Of a DNA stretch of 64,000 bases, positions 34,921-43,803 are shown one piece after another (position 1 is the stretch's first letter; every line of letters begins with the position of its first letter). Source of the DNA: an uncultured Sphingomonadaceae bacterium (GTDB lineage: Bacteria > Pseudomonadota > Alphaproteobacteria > Sphingomonadales > Sphingomonadaceae); the NCBI GenBank assembly GCA_947489315.1, contig CANLCX010000002.1, positions 806,001 to 870,000 on the forward strand, given 5' to 3'. The position numbers were made by a program, and so were the translations under genes. The notes below the pieces were generated by a model. It ran no database searches. It saw only the letters and a list, made by a program, of their open reading frames with translations, and was not told the DNA's origin.

Positions 34921-35816
34921 TATTCTGGCGCTTCGACTTCACCGCGCGCGATTCTTTTGTCCTGTGTATTGGTTTCAAAATCGCTAGCATCATGGCGCTC
35001 GTGCAGCTGTGTCTCTGGTTCACCGTAAGGACGGTTCACCATCATGCCGCGTTTCACTGCGGGACGATCTCCGAGCAGCGCGGTCCAACGCTGGACGTTT
35101 TTATAGTCCTGAACGGATAGAAACTCGCCGGCTTCATAAAGAACGCCGCGTGCCAAGCCACCATACCACGGGAAGATCGCCATATCAGCGATACTATATT
35201 CATCGCCCGCGAAATATTCATTATCCGCAAGATGGCGATCGAGCACATCCATCTGCCGCTTCACTTCCATCGCATAGCGGTTGATCGGATATTCGTATTT
35301 CTCGGGTGCATAGGCATAAAAATGCCCAAAGCCGCCGCCGAGGAAAGGCGCGCTGCCCATTTGCCACATCAACCAATTCATCGTTTCTGCGCGTTTAGGT
35401 TGATCTTTCGACAGGAACATATCAAATTTCTCGGCGAGATAGATCAGCATCGAGCCCGACTCAAACAGCCGGGTTGGCGGCGTGGTGCCGTGATCCATCA
35501 GTGCCGGAATTTTGCTGTTCGGGTTAATGTCGACAAAGCCGCTACCAAATTGCGCGCCTTCACCAATGTTGACGAGCCATGCATCATATTCCGCCGCCGA
35601 AAGACCCGCTTCCAAAAGCTCTTCGAACATGATCGTGACTTTCACGCCGTTGGGCGTGCCGAGCGAATAGAGCTGAAAGGGATGCTTGCCGACCGGCAGT
35701 TCCTTGTCATGGGTCGACCCTGCAATCGGGCGATTGATATTGGCAAAACGCCCTCCACTTTCCGTATCCCATGTCCAAACCTTAGGCGGGGTATATTCAG
35801 GAAGCTTGTCGGTCAT
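34920..35816 (-). CDS. yghU: Glutathione S-transferase family protein YghU
   Basis: 298 residues from ATG 35816, with GGAG ten bases upstream. Nu-class GST closely resembling E. coli YghU: PPKVWTWD at the N-terminus, GGRFANINRPIAG, QLYSLGTPNGVKVTIMFEEL in the thioredoxin-like domain, APFLGGGFGHFYAYAP in the helical domain, and HERHDASDFETNT at the end. YghU-type enzymes reduce disulfides and organic peroxides using two glutathiones. It is followed without a gap by the CMD gene, which fits a peroxide or quinone detoxification unit (inference). Confidence 0.93.
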   Translation of the reverse strand: MTDKLPEYTPPKVWTWDTESGGRFANINRPIAGSTHDKELPVGKHPFQLYSLGTPNGVKVTIMFEELLEAGLSAAEYDAWLVNIGEGAQFGSGFVDINPNSKIPALMDHGTTPPTRLFESGSMLIYLAEKFDMFLSKDQPKRAETMNWLMWQMGSAPFLGGGFGHFYAYAPEKYEYPINRYAMEVKRQMDVLDRHLADNEYFAGDEYSIADMAIFPWYGGLARGVLYEAGEFLSVQDYKNVQRWTALLGDRPAVKRGMMVNRPYGEPETQLHERHDASDFETNTQDKRIARGEVEAPE

Positions 35817-35839
35817 TGCGTTTATCTCCAATTATCAGT

Positions 35840-36265
35840 CTATTCTTTCCGCGTGAAACGCGATGTTCGCCCGCGGGTGCCATCAATATAGCTCAGCTCT
35901 TTTTCTGACACGGAATAAAGCAGATAGCAGGCCTGTTTTTCTTTGCCGTGCAAAATGAAAGCTTTTCCTTGCATATCCGTGGTTTGCGTTTTGCAGCTGT
36001 CGACAAAAACTATCGGCACGACATATTGCGGATCGCCAGCATAGCTTTCCTGAAAGTTACTGCCGTCTATTGCGATGGTCCGGTTTGGATCTTCATCGGA
36101 TGCCCAACTGCCTTGCATTTCTGCCAAATAGCCCGTTTTTGCAGCGGCAGGGTCGATGACCACAGCTGCGTCTTTATCAGCACCATCAGACGCTTTGTCT
36201 CCGGCCGAACAAGACACCAGCAATAGGCTGGTTGATGCAAGGCCGGAGAGAAAGATGTTTTTCAT
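35840..36265 (-). CDS. Hypothetical lipoprotein
   Basis: 141 residues; lipobox LLVSC puts the lipid on about Cys19, then an Asp/Ala/Lys-rich linker to residue 45. The folded part has two Cys (DSCKT, KQACYLL) that could bridge, and strands such as RTIAIDGSNFQ and KELSYIDGTRG. I do not recognise the family. It lies 23 bases upstream of the GST gene and 17 downstream of the cyclophilin gene on the same strand, so it may be in the same operon. Confidence 0.75.
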   Translation of the reverse strand: MKNIFLSGLASTSLLLVSCSAGDKASDGADKDAAVVIDPAAAKTGYLAEMQGSWASDEDPNRTIAIDGSNFQESYAGDPQYVVPIVFVDSCKTQTTDMQGKAFILHGKEKQACYLLYSVSEKELSYIDGTRGRTSRFTRKE

Positions 36266-36282
36266 AGTAAGGCGTGCAGGCG

Positions 36283-36732
36283 TTAGCCGAGTGTCACGCT
36301 TTTGATCGCACCAGGCTGCGCTGGTGGCTCACCCTTAGGCAGAGCGTCCACAGCATCCATGCCGCTCGTCACTTCGCCCCAGACGGTATATTGACCATCG
36401 AGGAAGCCAGCATCGTCGAGACAGATGAAAAACTGGCTATTCGCGCTGTTCGGGTCCATCGTGCGGGCCATGGAACAGACGCCGCGCGCATGCGGTTCCT
36501 GACTAAATTCTGCTGCAATATCTGGCTTGTCAGAACCGGACATGCCGGTACCGGTGGGATCACCGCCCTGCGCCATGAAACCGTCGATCACGCGGTGGAA
36601 CACAACACCGTCATAAAAACCCTCGGACGCCAGTTCAGTAATCCGCTCGACATGGCCGGGGGCCAAATCAGCGCGCAGTTTGATTTCAACGTCGCCGGTG
36701 TCGAGGTGGAGGGTCATTTTTTCGTGCGCCAT
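36283..36732 (-). CDS. Peptidyl-prolyl cis-trans isomerase, cyclophilin type
   Basis: 149 residues, no signal peptide, so cytoplasmic (PpiB-like). Cyclophilin core motifs are complete: FYDGVVFHRVIDGFMAQGGD, RGVCSMARTMDPNSANSQFFIC, and FLDGQYTVWGEV. It speeds proline isomerisation in folding proteins. It appears to be the first gene of a minus-strand run with the lipoprotein, GST and CMD genes. Confidence 0.94.
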   Translation of the reverse strand: MAHEKMTLHLDTGDVEIKLRADLAPGHVERITELASEGFYDGVVFHRVIDGFMAQGGDPTGTGMSGSDKPDIAAEFSQEPHARGVCSMARTMDPNSANSQFFICLDDAGFLDGQYTVWGEVTSGMDAVDALPKGEPPAQPGAIKSVTLG

Positions 36733-36903
36733 GGGCTATTCCTTATAGTTTATGTTTAGGTCATGAATTGTCTGGCCATGCATATAGGGGGCTCATTCAC
36801 AAAAATCACCCGCTGCATTCGATAAATGTCACAAAAGATTGCAATTATAGCCGTACAGCTACTACAAACCCGCCATATGTGACGCCAAACAGGGAGCATC
36901 GAC

Positions 36904-38313
36904 ATGACCGAGATGACAGACGCTCCCGAAGTGGAAGATGTCGCACCGCCGAGCTTGGACGAGGACAACCGTCTGACCGACGAATTTGTCCGTCGGGTTT
37001 CCGATGCTGTGGACGAAGGCGATAGCAACCTCGCCCAGGAACTCGTCAACCCGCTCCACAATGCCGATATTGCCGATCTATTCGAGCTAATCGACGAAGA
37101 CGAACGTGCGCCGCTGGCTGGCGCGCTAGGTGATCTGGTTAGCGCCGATGTGCTTGCCGAGATGAACGAGCATGTTCGCGAAGACCTGATTGAGATACTC
37201 GAGCCCGGCCAGATTGCAGATCTGACGGAACAGCTTGAGACCGATGACGCCGTTGCGATTATCGAGGATCTTGAGGAAGACGAGCAAAAAGCGGTTCTCG
37301 CTGAACTTGAACCGGAAGATCGGGCGGCGATCGAAAGCGCCCTCACCTATCCCGAAGAATCCGCTGGTCGGATCATGCAGCGCGACTTGGTGGCCGTGCC
37401 GGAACATATGAATGTCGGGCAGCTGATCGACTATCTGCGCGAACATGGCGATTTGACCACCGAATTCTGGGAAGTCTATGTCGTCGATCCAGCCCATCGA
37501 CCGGTTGGAACTTGTCAGCTCAGCTGGATATTACGCGTACCCCGTGACATTGCCGTTTCCGACATCATGAAGCGCGAACAGTCGCTGATCCCAGTTGATA
37601 TGGATCAGGAAGAAGTGGCGCTGCGTTTCCAGAAATATAATTTGATCTCTGCTGCGGTGGTCAACGAAGACGGTCGCCTGATCGGCATGATCACGGTGGA
37701 TGACATTCTCCACATTGTCGAAGATGAGGCCAGCGAGGATGTTTTGCTGCTCTCCGGGGCCGGCGAAGGCGATATTAACGAACCCATCCGCGACAGTTAT
37801 CAAGCGCGGGTCAGATGGCTCATCGCCAATCTGGCAACGGCGATGGTCGCGAGTTTCGTGATCTCGATATTTGGCGCGGCAATCGAAGAGATGGTGGCGC
37901 TCGCTATATTAATGCCGATCGTGGCATCCATTGGCGGCAATGCTGGTACCCAAACAATGGCGGTGTCGGTGCGTGCGCTCGCGATGAACGAGCTGACCCG
38001 ATCCAACACCCGAAGAATTATCGGGCGCGAATTCCGCATCGCCATACTCAACGGCGGGACGATTGCGATACTGGTCGGTATTGGAACAGCGATAGCCTTT
38101 ACAAACCCGATGTTGGGCGGCGTCATTGCCGCGGCGATGCTAATCAATATCGTCATTGCCGGATTTGCGGGTATATTTGTACCGGTCATGCTTGAACGCA
38201 TGGATCAGGATCCGGCATTGGCATCCTCGGTATTCGTCACCATGATTACGGATACCATGGGTTTCTTGGCCTTTCTCAGCCTTGCTGTGGCGAGCGGGAT
38301 GGTCAGCTTTTAG
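36904..38313 (+). CDS. mgtE: Magnesium transporter MgtE
   Basis: 469 residues: acidic N-terminal helical domain with the repeats that sense cytoplasmic magnesium (about residues 30-150), two CBS domains (about 155-275), then five membrane helices with the pore motif AILMPIVASIGGNAGTQT and AVSVRALAM. It lets Mg2+ in and closes when the cytoplasm is replete. It is preceded by about 170 bases that contain no riboswitch I can recognise. Confidence 0.95.
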   Translation: MTEMTDAPEVEDVAPPSLDEDNRLTDEFVRRVSDAVDEGDSNLAQELVNPLHNADIADLFELIDEDERAPLAGALGDLVSADVLAEMNEHVREDLIEILEPGQIADLTEQLETDDAVAIIEDLEEDEQKAVLAELEPEDRAAIESALTYPEESAGRIMQRDLVAVPEHMNVGQLIDYLREHGDLTTEFWEVYVVDPAHRPVGTCQLSWILRVPRDIAVSDIMKREQSLIPVDMDQEEVALRFQKYNLISAAVVNEDGRLIGMITVDDILHIVEDEASEDVLLLSGAGEGDINEPIRDSYQARVRWLIANLATAMVASFVISIFGAAIEEMVALAILMPIVASIGGNAGTQTMAVSVRALAMNELTRSNTRRIIGREFRIAILNGGTIAILVGIGTAIAFTNPMLGGVIAAAMLINIVIAGFAGIFVPVMLERMDQDPALASSVFVTMITDTMGFLAFLSLAVASGMVSF

Positions 38314-38322
38314 GCCACGGAT

Positions 38323-38835
38323 ATGATTGAAACCGAGAGACTATTACTTCGCCCTCACATCGCGAGTGATTTGGCTGCTTACACGGCTATGTCGCAAGAC
38401 CCGGAGGTCATGCAGTATATTGGGCGGGAACCATCTACAGGAGATGAAGCTTGGTTACGGTTTCTGGCACATTTCGGACGGTGGAAGCTACTGGGTTACG
38501 GGCTATTTGCGATCATCGAAAAAGAAACCGGTCTATTCATAGGAGATGCCGGTTTCAGCGATTTTCGTCGCGGCCTAGGTTCGGATTTTGATCCTTTTCA
38601 CGAGGCAGCATGGATATTGTCCACGGCTGGTCAAAACAAAGGATATGCCTTTGAAGCCATGACCGCTGCGCACATTTGGTTAGAGAAGCAATATAAGCCG
38701 GAGAAAACCGTTTGCATCATCAGTCCTGAGAACGAACCCTCGATTAGACTGGCAAGCAAACTGGGATATCAAGAAACGGGCATTGGCAACTACAAAGACA
38801 GCGACGTAATTATGTTCGAGCGCATCTGTATATAG
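38323..38835 (+). CDS. GNAT family N-acetyltransferase
   Basis: 170 residues of the RimJ/RimL-like group: IETERLLLRPHIASDLAAY, YLAWILSTAGQNKGYAFEAM-type motif A (AWILSTAGQNKGYAFE), and SIRLASKLGYQETG. Acceptor unknown. The start lies 9 bases after the mgtE stop, so it may be cotranscribed with mgtE. Confidence 0.87.
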   Translation: MIETERLLLRPHIASDLAAYTAMSQDPEVMQYIGREPSTGDEAWLRFLAHFGRWKLLGYGLFAIIEKETGLFIGDAGFSDFRRGLGSDFDPFHEAAWILSTAGQNKGYAFEAMTAAHIWLEKQYKPEKTVCIISPENEPSIRLASKLGYQETGIGNYKDSDVIMFERICI

Positions 38836-38882
38836 TGCCCAAACGAACTTTATGTGCGATCTTTAGGAACAACTCTCACTCG

Positions 38883-39329
38883 CTAACCACCCAACGCTCG
38901 CGTTCCGTAAACCGCCGCAAAATTGGACATGTCCAAATATATCCGATCGCGGCTGCACGGAGCAATCATCTCGCAGATTAATGCGTCAAAGGCGGGACGA
39001 TTTTCCTGCACCGCGCAACGCAACATATTCAGCAGCAATATCTCATCCGGCATAGTGTGAGGGCAACAGGCGCGGCCAATTTTGACACTTTCCGGCCATG
39101 CTCCGCCAATTGCCTCAACCATGATCAGAAAACGGCTGACGGCGAGTTCGCTGCCTAAACGGTCCTCCAAATAAGGCCGGGCATCGCGATAGCATTTCTG
39201 ACTCATCACCGCGATACGCAGCGACATGATAATCCTTGCCTCTGCGCTCGCGAGCGACATCAAGTCGGGTAACGGCGTCACTAGTGTTGCAAGGTTTCCC
39301 GGCCCCAATTTACCCGACCATAGTCCCAT
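38883..39329 (-). CDS. Cysteine-containing protein under a Fur-type box (DUF6628-like)
   Basis: 148 residues from ATG 39329, chosen because GAGGAGA lies eight bases upstream. All-helical soluble protein with RACCPHTMPDEILLLNMLRCA as its most striking part, and further Cys in QKCYRD, LICEM and APCSRD. I recall it as a sphingomonad family of unknown function (DUF6628), not certain. A 16/19 match to the Fur box sits about 40 bases upstream of the start, so it is probably expressed when iron is scarce. A role in iron handling is inference. Confidence 0.72.
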   Translation of the reverse strand: MGLWSGKLGPGNLATLVTPLPDLMSLASAEARIIMSLRIAVMSQKCYRDARPYLEDRLGSELAVSRFLIMVEAIGGAWPESVKIGRACCPHTMPDEILLLNMLRCAVQENRPAFDALICEMIAPCSRDRIYLDMSNFAAVYGTRALGG

Positions 39330-39368
39330 TTGATATTCTCCTCTTTCTGAATCGATAACCAATAATAT

Positions 39369-39387
39369 GATATTGATAATCATTTGC
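39369..39387. promoter_or_regulatory. Fur box
   Basis: GATATTGATAATCATTTGC matches the E. coli Fur consensus (GATAATGATAATCATTATC) at 16 of 19 positions. It is 39 bases upstream of the minus-strand ATG at 39329 and about 108 from the plus-strand gene at 39495; the former is the likelier target. Confidence 0.7.
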
Positions 39388-39494
39388 AATACTAAATATA
39401 GATCATGCGATGAATTGCAGGCGTGAGACTATGAGAAGCGAATATCGGGTCGGCCTGACTTGACTAATCCGGCCGCGCCTCACAGATAAGCGCC

Positions 39495-39908
39495 ATGCCG
39501 CTCAACATGACCAAAATTGCTTTTCGTAGCGAAAGTCCCGCGACTTTGCGGGCGTGGCTGGAATCGCATATTGGCCTTGAAGCGACAAATGGCGAAGCGC
39601 GGCTAACCACCCGCTACCTGCCGAAACGGCATGCAGAGATGGTTGGCGGATCACTCTATTGGATCCACAGCAAGAAAATCGTAGGGCGCAGTCCGATTAT
39701 CGGCTTTCAGGATAATGGCGAAGGCCGCCAATGGATTCGGCTGGAACCAAAGCTGATCGCTGTTCAAACCATCCCCCGCCGTGCGCATCAGGGCTGGCGC
39801 TATCTCGAAGAAAAAGACGCACCCGCTGATCTGGGCGAAGGCGCAGAAGGGGCTGAGGAAATGCCCGCAGAGATGCTCGGCGAGCTTTCGAAACTGGGGC
39901 TGGTTTAA
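39495..39908 (+). CDS. DUF1489 family protein
   Basis: 137 residues, cytoplasmic. It matches the DUF1489 layout: MTKIAFRSESPATLRAWLE, TRYLPKRHAEMVGGSLYWI, KIVGRSPIIGF and VQTIPRRAHQGWRYLEEKDAP. This family is common in alphaproteobacteria and of unknown function; several lysines, arginines and Trp suggest RNA or nucleotide contact (inference). The tail is acidic. Single gene. Confidence 0.88.
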   Translation: MPLNMTKIAFRSESPATLRAWLESHIGLEATNGEARLTTRYLPKRHAEMVGGSLYWIHSKKIVGRSPIIGFQDNGEGRQWIRLEPKLIAVQTIPRRAHQGWRYLEEKDAPADLGEGAEGAEEMPAEMLGELSKLGLV

Positions 39909-40179
39909 TTTCCGCTCAAGCTTGAATAAATTTTCACCTTTATATCAACGCGTTAAGAAATTAGCAGCCCTGACGATCGCCCCAATATAATCACAATATT
40001 CTCATCCACTTAACCGTGGAATAGGATAAATTCGCCGTATTTCCAACGGCTTGCATGTCCGATTCATCCAATATGACAGGATTGTCTTAGTTGTATTTGC
40101 ACTGCCAGACGCAGCGATCCACCCCCAGAAACAAGACGCTGCTTTAGGTCGCATTTTCAATATCCACGGAGATGTAAAA

Positions 40180-42300
40180 GTGAAGATACCCCATAATGTA
40201 CCCTGCCCTAACGGCACCGACAGAGCACAAAAAGCAAAAAAGCTGCGCGAATTGGCTGCGGAAATTTCACGCACCCGACCCCATGCCGCCTCGCGTAACA
40301 ATGCCGAAGAACTGGACTATGCCGGTTCGAAATTCCCCACTAACTTCACCAAAGGATTGCATCATGATGAATTTGGCATTCTCAGTTTTGGCGACGATTA
40401 TCGCACATTTGTCGAAGCAATAAACAGCAATGACACCAATCTTTTTGAAAACCACGTAAAGGATGCCACCGACCGCGCCGCGGAATTGGGCGACCCCGCC
40501 TATCAATGTACTTTTAACGGCGATGCCCCCCAATGGCGTGGCTGGGAAAGCCCCCGCGCAGGTCATGTCTATGAACTGCAAGGACCCGATGCGGATAGCG
40601 TCGGCATGGCTCCCGCCCCCCGCGTTGGTTCATCCGAAAAGGCGGCCGAACTTGCTGAGGTTTATGGCCTTGCGATCCTGCGAGATGTTCCGTTCACTAG
40701 CATCTGTGCCGGTGATAGCGCCAAACAGCTTTGCGACGGCGACAGCGACGCGCAGCTCACATCGACCCAAGTTGTAGATGCGCTAAACAGCATGCCATTC
40801 TTTGCTGGTGAAAGTCTCGGCGGCACGGTCACCTCATCAACACCGGCCTATGTTGACAATAGCGGGTTGAACAATTTTGAGCGCAACCGCCGCTTTGCCC
40901 GAACCCAAGATGACGGCAATGCGTTTACCGCACCGTTGACCACAGAAACGGTATTTCGCGGCTCGACCAAGGGCGCTCTCGCCGGCCCCTATCTGTCGCA
41001 ATTCATGCTGATCGGTAGTGTCGGGCTGGCTGGTCCTGGTGGCGGTGCATCAAGTTTCCCTGGTAAGAGCGCTGGCTATGACTTGCAGGATGGGTTCATC
41101 CGCTATGGTAGCCTGTCAATCGACCAGCGCACGGCAACCCACAAATCCTGCCTTGATCATATGACTAACTGGCCAGCATGGCTGGATGTGCAAAATGGTG
41201 CGAATTTCAAAGGCGCAGATCTGTTCGAAGAAAAACGCCGGTTCATTACAACCCCGCGCGATCTGGCGACCTATGTCCATTTTGATGCGCTTTATGAAGC
41301 CTATCTCAATGCCGTGCTCATCATCGATTCCATGGGCACACCAGCGTCCAAAGGCTTTCCAGAACCCGGTTTTCGCGATGGCGGTGGATCAGCGAGACGG
41401 ACCGCTTTTGCGACCTTTGGCGGACCCCATATACTCTCGCTGGTCACCGAAGTGGCAACCCGCTGCCTGAAAGCGGTGCGGCGTGAGAAGTTCAACTATC
41501 ATCGCCGGGCCCGCCCCGAAGCAATGGGCGGACGGATGGCGCTGGTCGAATGCGGTAGCGGGATTAAATTGGGTGAAGCACAGGCACCCATTGAAAAAAT
41601 GCATGCTGAATTGCCGGACGCTTTGAAAGCGGCAATCATCGCCCATAATGAAGCACAGAATGAAACGGCGATGAATGACATGCGTCTGACCGATTGCGCC
41701 GGCGGAGCAGCCCCATTCAGTAATTTCGATGATTGCAATCTGTTGCTGCCAATGGCCTTCCCCGAAGGGTCACCGATGCACCCTGCTTATGGTGCCGGTC
41801 ATGCGACAGTAGCAGGCGGCTGTATCACGATGGTCAAAGCTTTCTTTGAAATGTTCGAGAGCAATGACAGCGGCGTCGAACGACCACTGGTTGAACCCGA
41901 TGGCACGCCGATAGCCTATGTCCCCAATGCCAATGGCGGGCGGCTTGTTGCAGACAGTAAATTTACCGGCACTCTGACCATTCAGGGTGAGCTGGACAAG
42001 CTGGCGGCAAATATATCCATTGGCCGGAACATGGCCGGAGTGCATTTCTACTCCGACTATTATGACAGCCTGCGGATGGGAGAGCGCGTCGCGGTCGGTA
42101 TCTTGCTGGAGCAAGCGCCGACTTATGGTGATCCAATGGAAACGACCTTCACCAGCTTTGATGGCGATTTCATTTCGATCAGCGGACAAGCAGACGCGGC
42201 ACCACAGCTGACCATCATCGACCGTGATGGCAAACAGATTTCCAATCAGGAATGGTGGCTCCGCCATGTTCCTGGGGAACAGATGATCCTGGGAATGTGA
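40180..42300 (+). CDS. Vanadium-dependent haloperoxidase
   Basis: 706 residues from GTG 40180, which has GGAG upstream. It uses vanadate and peroxide to oxidise halide ions. The vanadate-binding set can be placed: K437, R445 (KFNYHRRARP), H541 (YGAGHATVAGG, the axial His pair region), R616 and H622 (GRNMAGVHFYSD). It belongs to the acid-phosphatase-2 superfamily and resembles bacterial bromo- and iodoperoxidases. I see no signal peptide, so it would be cytoplasmic unless the true start differs. A strong terminator follows. Confidence 0.93.
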   Translation: MKIPHNVPCPNGTDRAQKAKKLRELAAEISRTRPHAASRNNAEELDYAGSKFPTNFTKGLHHDEFGILSFGDDYRTFVEAINSNDTNLFENHVKDATDRAAELGDPAYQCTFNGDAPQWRGWESPRAGHVYELQGPDADSVGMAPAPRVGSSEKAAELAEVYGLAILRDVPFTSICAGDSAKQLCDGDSDAQLTSTQVVDALNSMPFFAGESLGGTVTSSTPAYVDNSGLNNFERNRRFARTQDDGNAFTAPLTTETVFRGSTKGALAGPYLSQFMLIGSVGLAGPGGGASSFPGKSAGYDLQDGFIRYGSLSIDQRTATHKSCLDHMTNWPAWLDVQNGANFKGADLFEEKRRFITTPRDLATYVHFDALYEAYLNAVLIIDSMGTPASKGFPEPGFRDGGGSARRTAFATFGGPHILSLVTEVATRCLKAVRREKFNYHRRARPEAMGGRMALVECGSGIKLGEAQAPIEKMHAELPDALKAAIIAHNEAQNETAMNDMRLTDCAGGAAPFSNFDDCNLLLPMAFPEGSPMHPAYGAGHATVAGGCITMVKAFFEMFESNDSGVERPLVEPDGTPIAYVPNANGGRLVADSKFTGTLTIQGELDKLAANISIGRNMAGVHFYSDYYDSLRMGERVAVGILLEQAPTYGDPMETTFTSFDGDFISISGQADAAPQLTIIDRDGKQISNQEWWLRHVPGEQMILGM

Positions 42301-42323
42301 TTTCGTTTCCAGGATAACAGGGG

Positions 42324-42357
42324 AACAGGCCGGAGCGATCCGGCCTGTTTTCTTTTT
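42324..42357 (+). terminator. Terminator of the haloperoxidase gene
   Basis: AACAGGCCGGA and TCCGGCCTGTT form a perfect 11-bp stem with a GCGA loop, followed by a T-rich tail that just reaches the stop of the convergent DUF2867 gene. Confidence 0.92.
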
Positions 42358-42874
42358 ACAGTCTGCCGGCGGTTGCCGCATTTCTTAGCAGCGTCTTCAC
42401 GCCCAATTTGTGAAACGGCATGATCGTACCGAGATACAGCCTTCCGAAGACATTATGAGTCTTCACCGAGGTCGTCACGGTGATCCTGTCTTTATCACCA
42501 TCCGATATCCGCAATATCGACAATCTGAAATCGAGATGTTTGTCATCGCCGCCGGCAATAAATTCATTTTCAGTACGGCCATAGAAGTTGAACACCCCAG
42601 CCTTGTCGCCGACTTGATATGATTTTTTGGTCGCCACCTTGTCAATCTCATGGGAACGAGGGGCTTCCAACCCAAGCGGACGAACGATTGCGTTGCGCAA
42701 CTTGAACAGATTGCGAAACCATTCCGGCATTGAGGACATGACCGCGTGATAGCTGTCTTCGATCCGCTGACCACTGCTTGGAACCATCACTTCATAGGCA
42801 TCTGAAAAATCTGCTCCCGGCAGATAGCTCGCTATCTCACTTTCCCTGGGAACAGATGTTTCGGAAACGATCAC
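42356..42874 (-). CDS. DUF2867 domain protein
   Basis: 172 residues, no signal peptide. The DUF2867 layout is seen: DAYEVMVPSSGQRIEDSYHAV, a central WFRNLFKLRNAIVRPLGL and the C-terminal strands ITVTTSVKTHNVFGRLYLG. The fold is SRPBCC-like; function unknown. It is the last of four genes joined by 4-base overlaps (mutY, hydrolase, nudC, this gene). Confidence 0.85.
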   Translation of the reverse strand: MIVSETSVPRESEIASYLPGADFSDAYEVMVPSSGQRIEDSYHAVMSSMPEWFRNLFKLRNAIVRPLGLEAPRSHEIDKVATKKSYQVGDKAGVFNFYGRTENEFIAGGDDKHLDFRLSILRISDGDKDRITVTTSVKTHNVFGRLYLGTIMPFHKLGVKTLLRNAATAGRL

Positions 42875-43803
42875 CGCTCTTGTTCATCCAACCAATTCTT
42901 GAGCAAATTATAGGCAATGGCAAAGGGCGGTGGCGCAATGAAGGGCGCAGCAGGATCGCCGTTCATCGCCGCTTTCACTTCATCGAGCGAGAACCACGCC
43001 GCTTCCTCAATCTCTTCCTCATCCAACGTCAATGTCGGATCATCGGTTACACTGGTACAAGCCATCATCAGAGATGATGGAAAGGGCCAAGGCTGGCTGG
43101 CAATATATCGGACATTATGAACCTTGATGCCCGCCTCTTCCCATAATTCGCGGGCAACACCGCCTTCAATGCTTTCGCCGGGTTCGATAAATCCTGCTAG
43201 CGCAGAAAAACGCTTGGGCGGAAAGCGCGGTTGTCGGCCCAGAAGAATTTTACCTTCACATTCCGCCAACATGATCGCGACCGGATCGGTGCGGGGAAAA
43301 TGTTCTGCACCGCAGCCATCTTCTTCCTTCTTGCATTGCCGGGCCCAACCGCCTTTGCGGGATTCGGTTGGTTGGCCGCAATTGGCACAAAAACGGTGCC
43401 GTGCATGCCAGTCGACCAGACTGCGCGCGGTCGCATAAATGGCGGCCTGTTCGGGTGGCAGGACACCCAATGATTGCCACAGTCGTGGATCGGCGGTTGG
43501 CATCGCACTGCCGGCTCCATTAAGCTCTGCAAAGCATGGCATATCACCATCAATACCCAACAAGAGCAGGTCATTGTCGGGCGAAGCCTCGTATAGCGGC
43601 CCCCAGGCGAGATCCCCCATTGCGTCAAATACCGGACTCAGTCCGTCAAGCTTAAGCAGCCGCGCATTGGGCCGCATCATCGCCTCTTTGAGCCGCTCCG
43701 GATTGACCCGGATCTGATCCGCCCGATCTATAGTACCGCCAGCAAAGGTCGGGATGATCGCGCTGAGGTCGCTCGTCATAATCGGGAGGATGGGATCGCT
43801 CAC
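42871..43803 (-). CDS. nudC: NADH pyrophosphatase NudC
   Basis: 310 residues. It hydrolyses NAD(H) and, in E. coli, removes NAD caps from RNA. A C4 zinc ribbon (FCANCGQ ... CKKEEDGCG) precedes the Nudix box GFIEPGESIEGGVARELWEEAG, and SQPWPFPSSLM is the NudC signature that sets it apart from other Nudix proteins. It overlaps both neighbours by 4 bases (ATGA), so translation is coupled to the hydrolase upstream. Confidence 0.95.
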   Translation of the reverse strand: MSDPILPIMTSDLSAIIPTFAGGTIDRADQIRVNPERLKEAMMRPNARLLKLDGLSPVFDAMGDLAWGPLYEASPDNDLLLLGIDGDMPCFAELNGAGSAMPTADPRLWQSLGVLPPEQAAIYATARSLVDWHARHRFCANCGQPTESRKGGWARQCKKEEDGCGAEHFPRTDPVAIMLAECEGKILLGRQPRFPPKRFSALAGFIEPGESIEGGVARELWEEAGIKVHNVRYIASQPWPFPSSLMMACTSVTDDPTLTLDEEEIEEAAWFSLDEVKAAMNGDPAAPFIAPPPFAIAYNLLKNWLDEQER

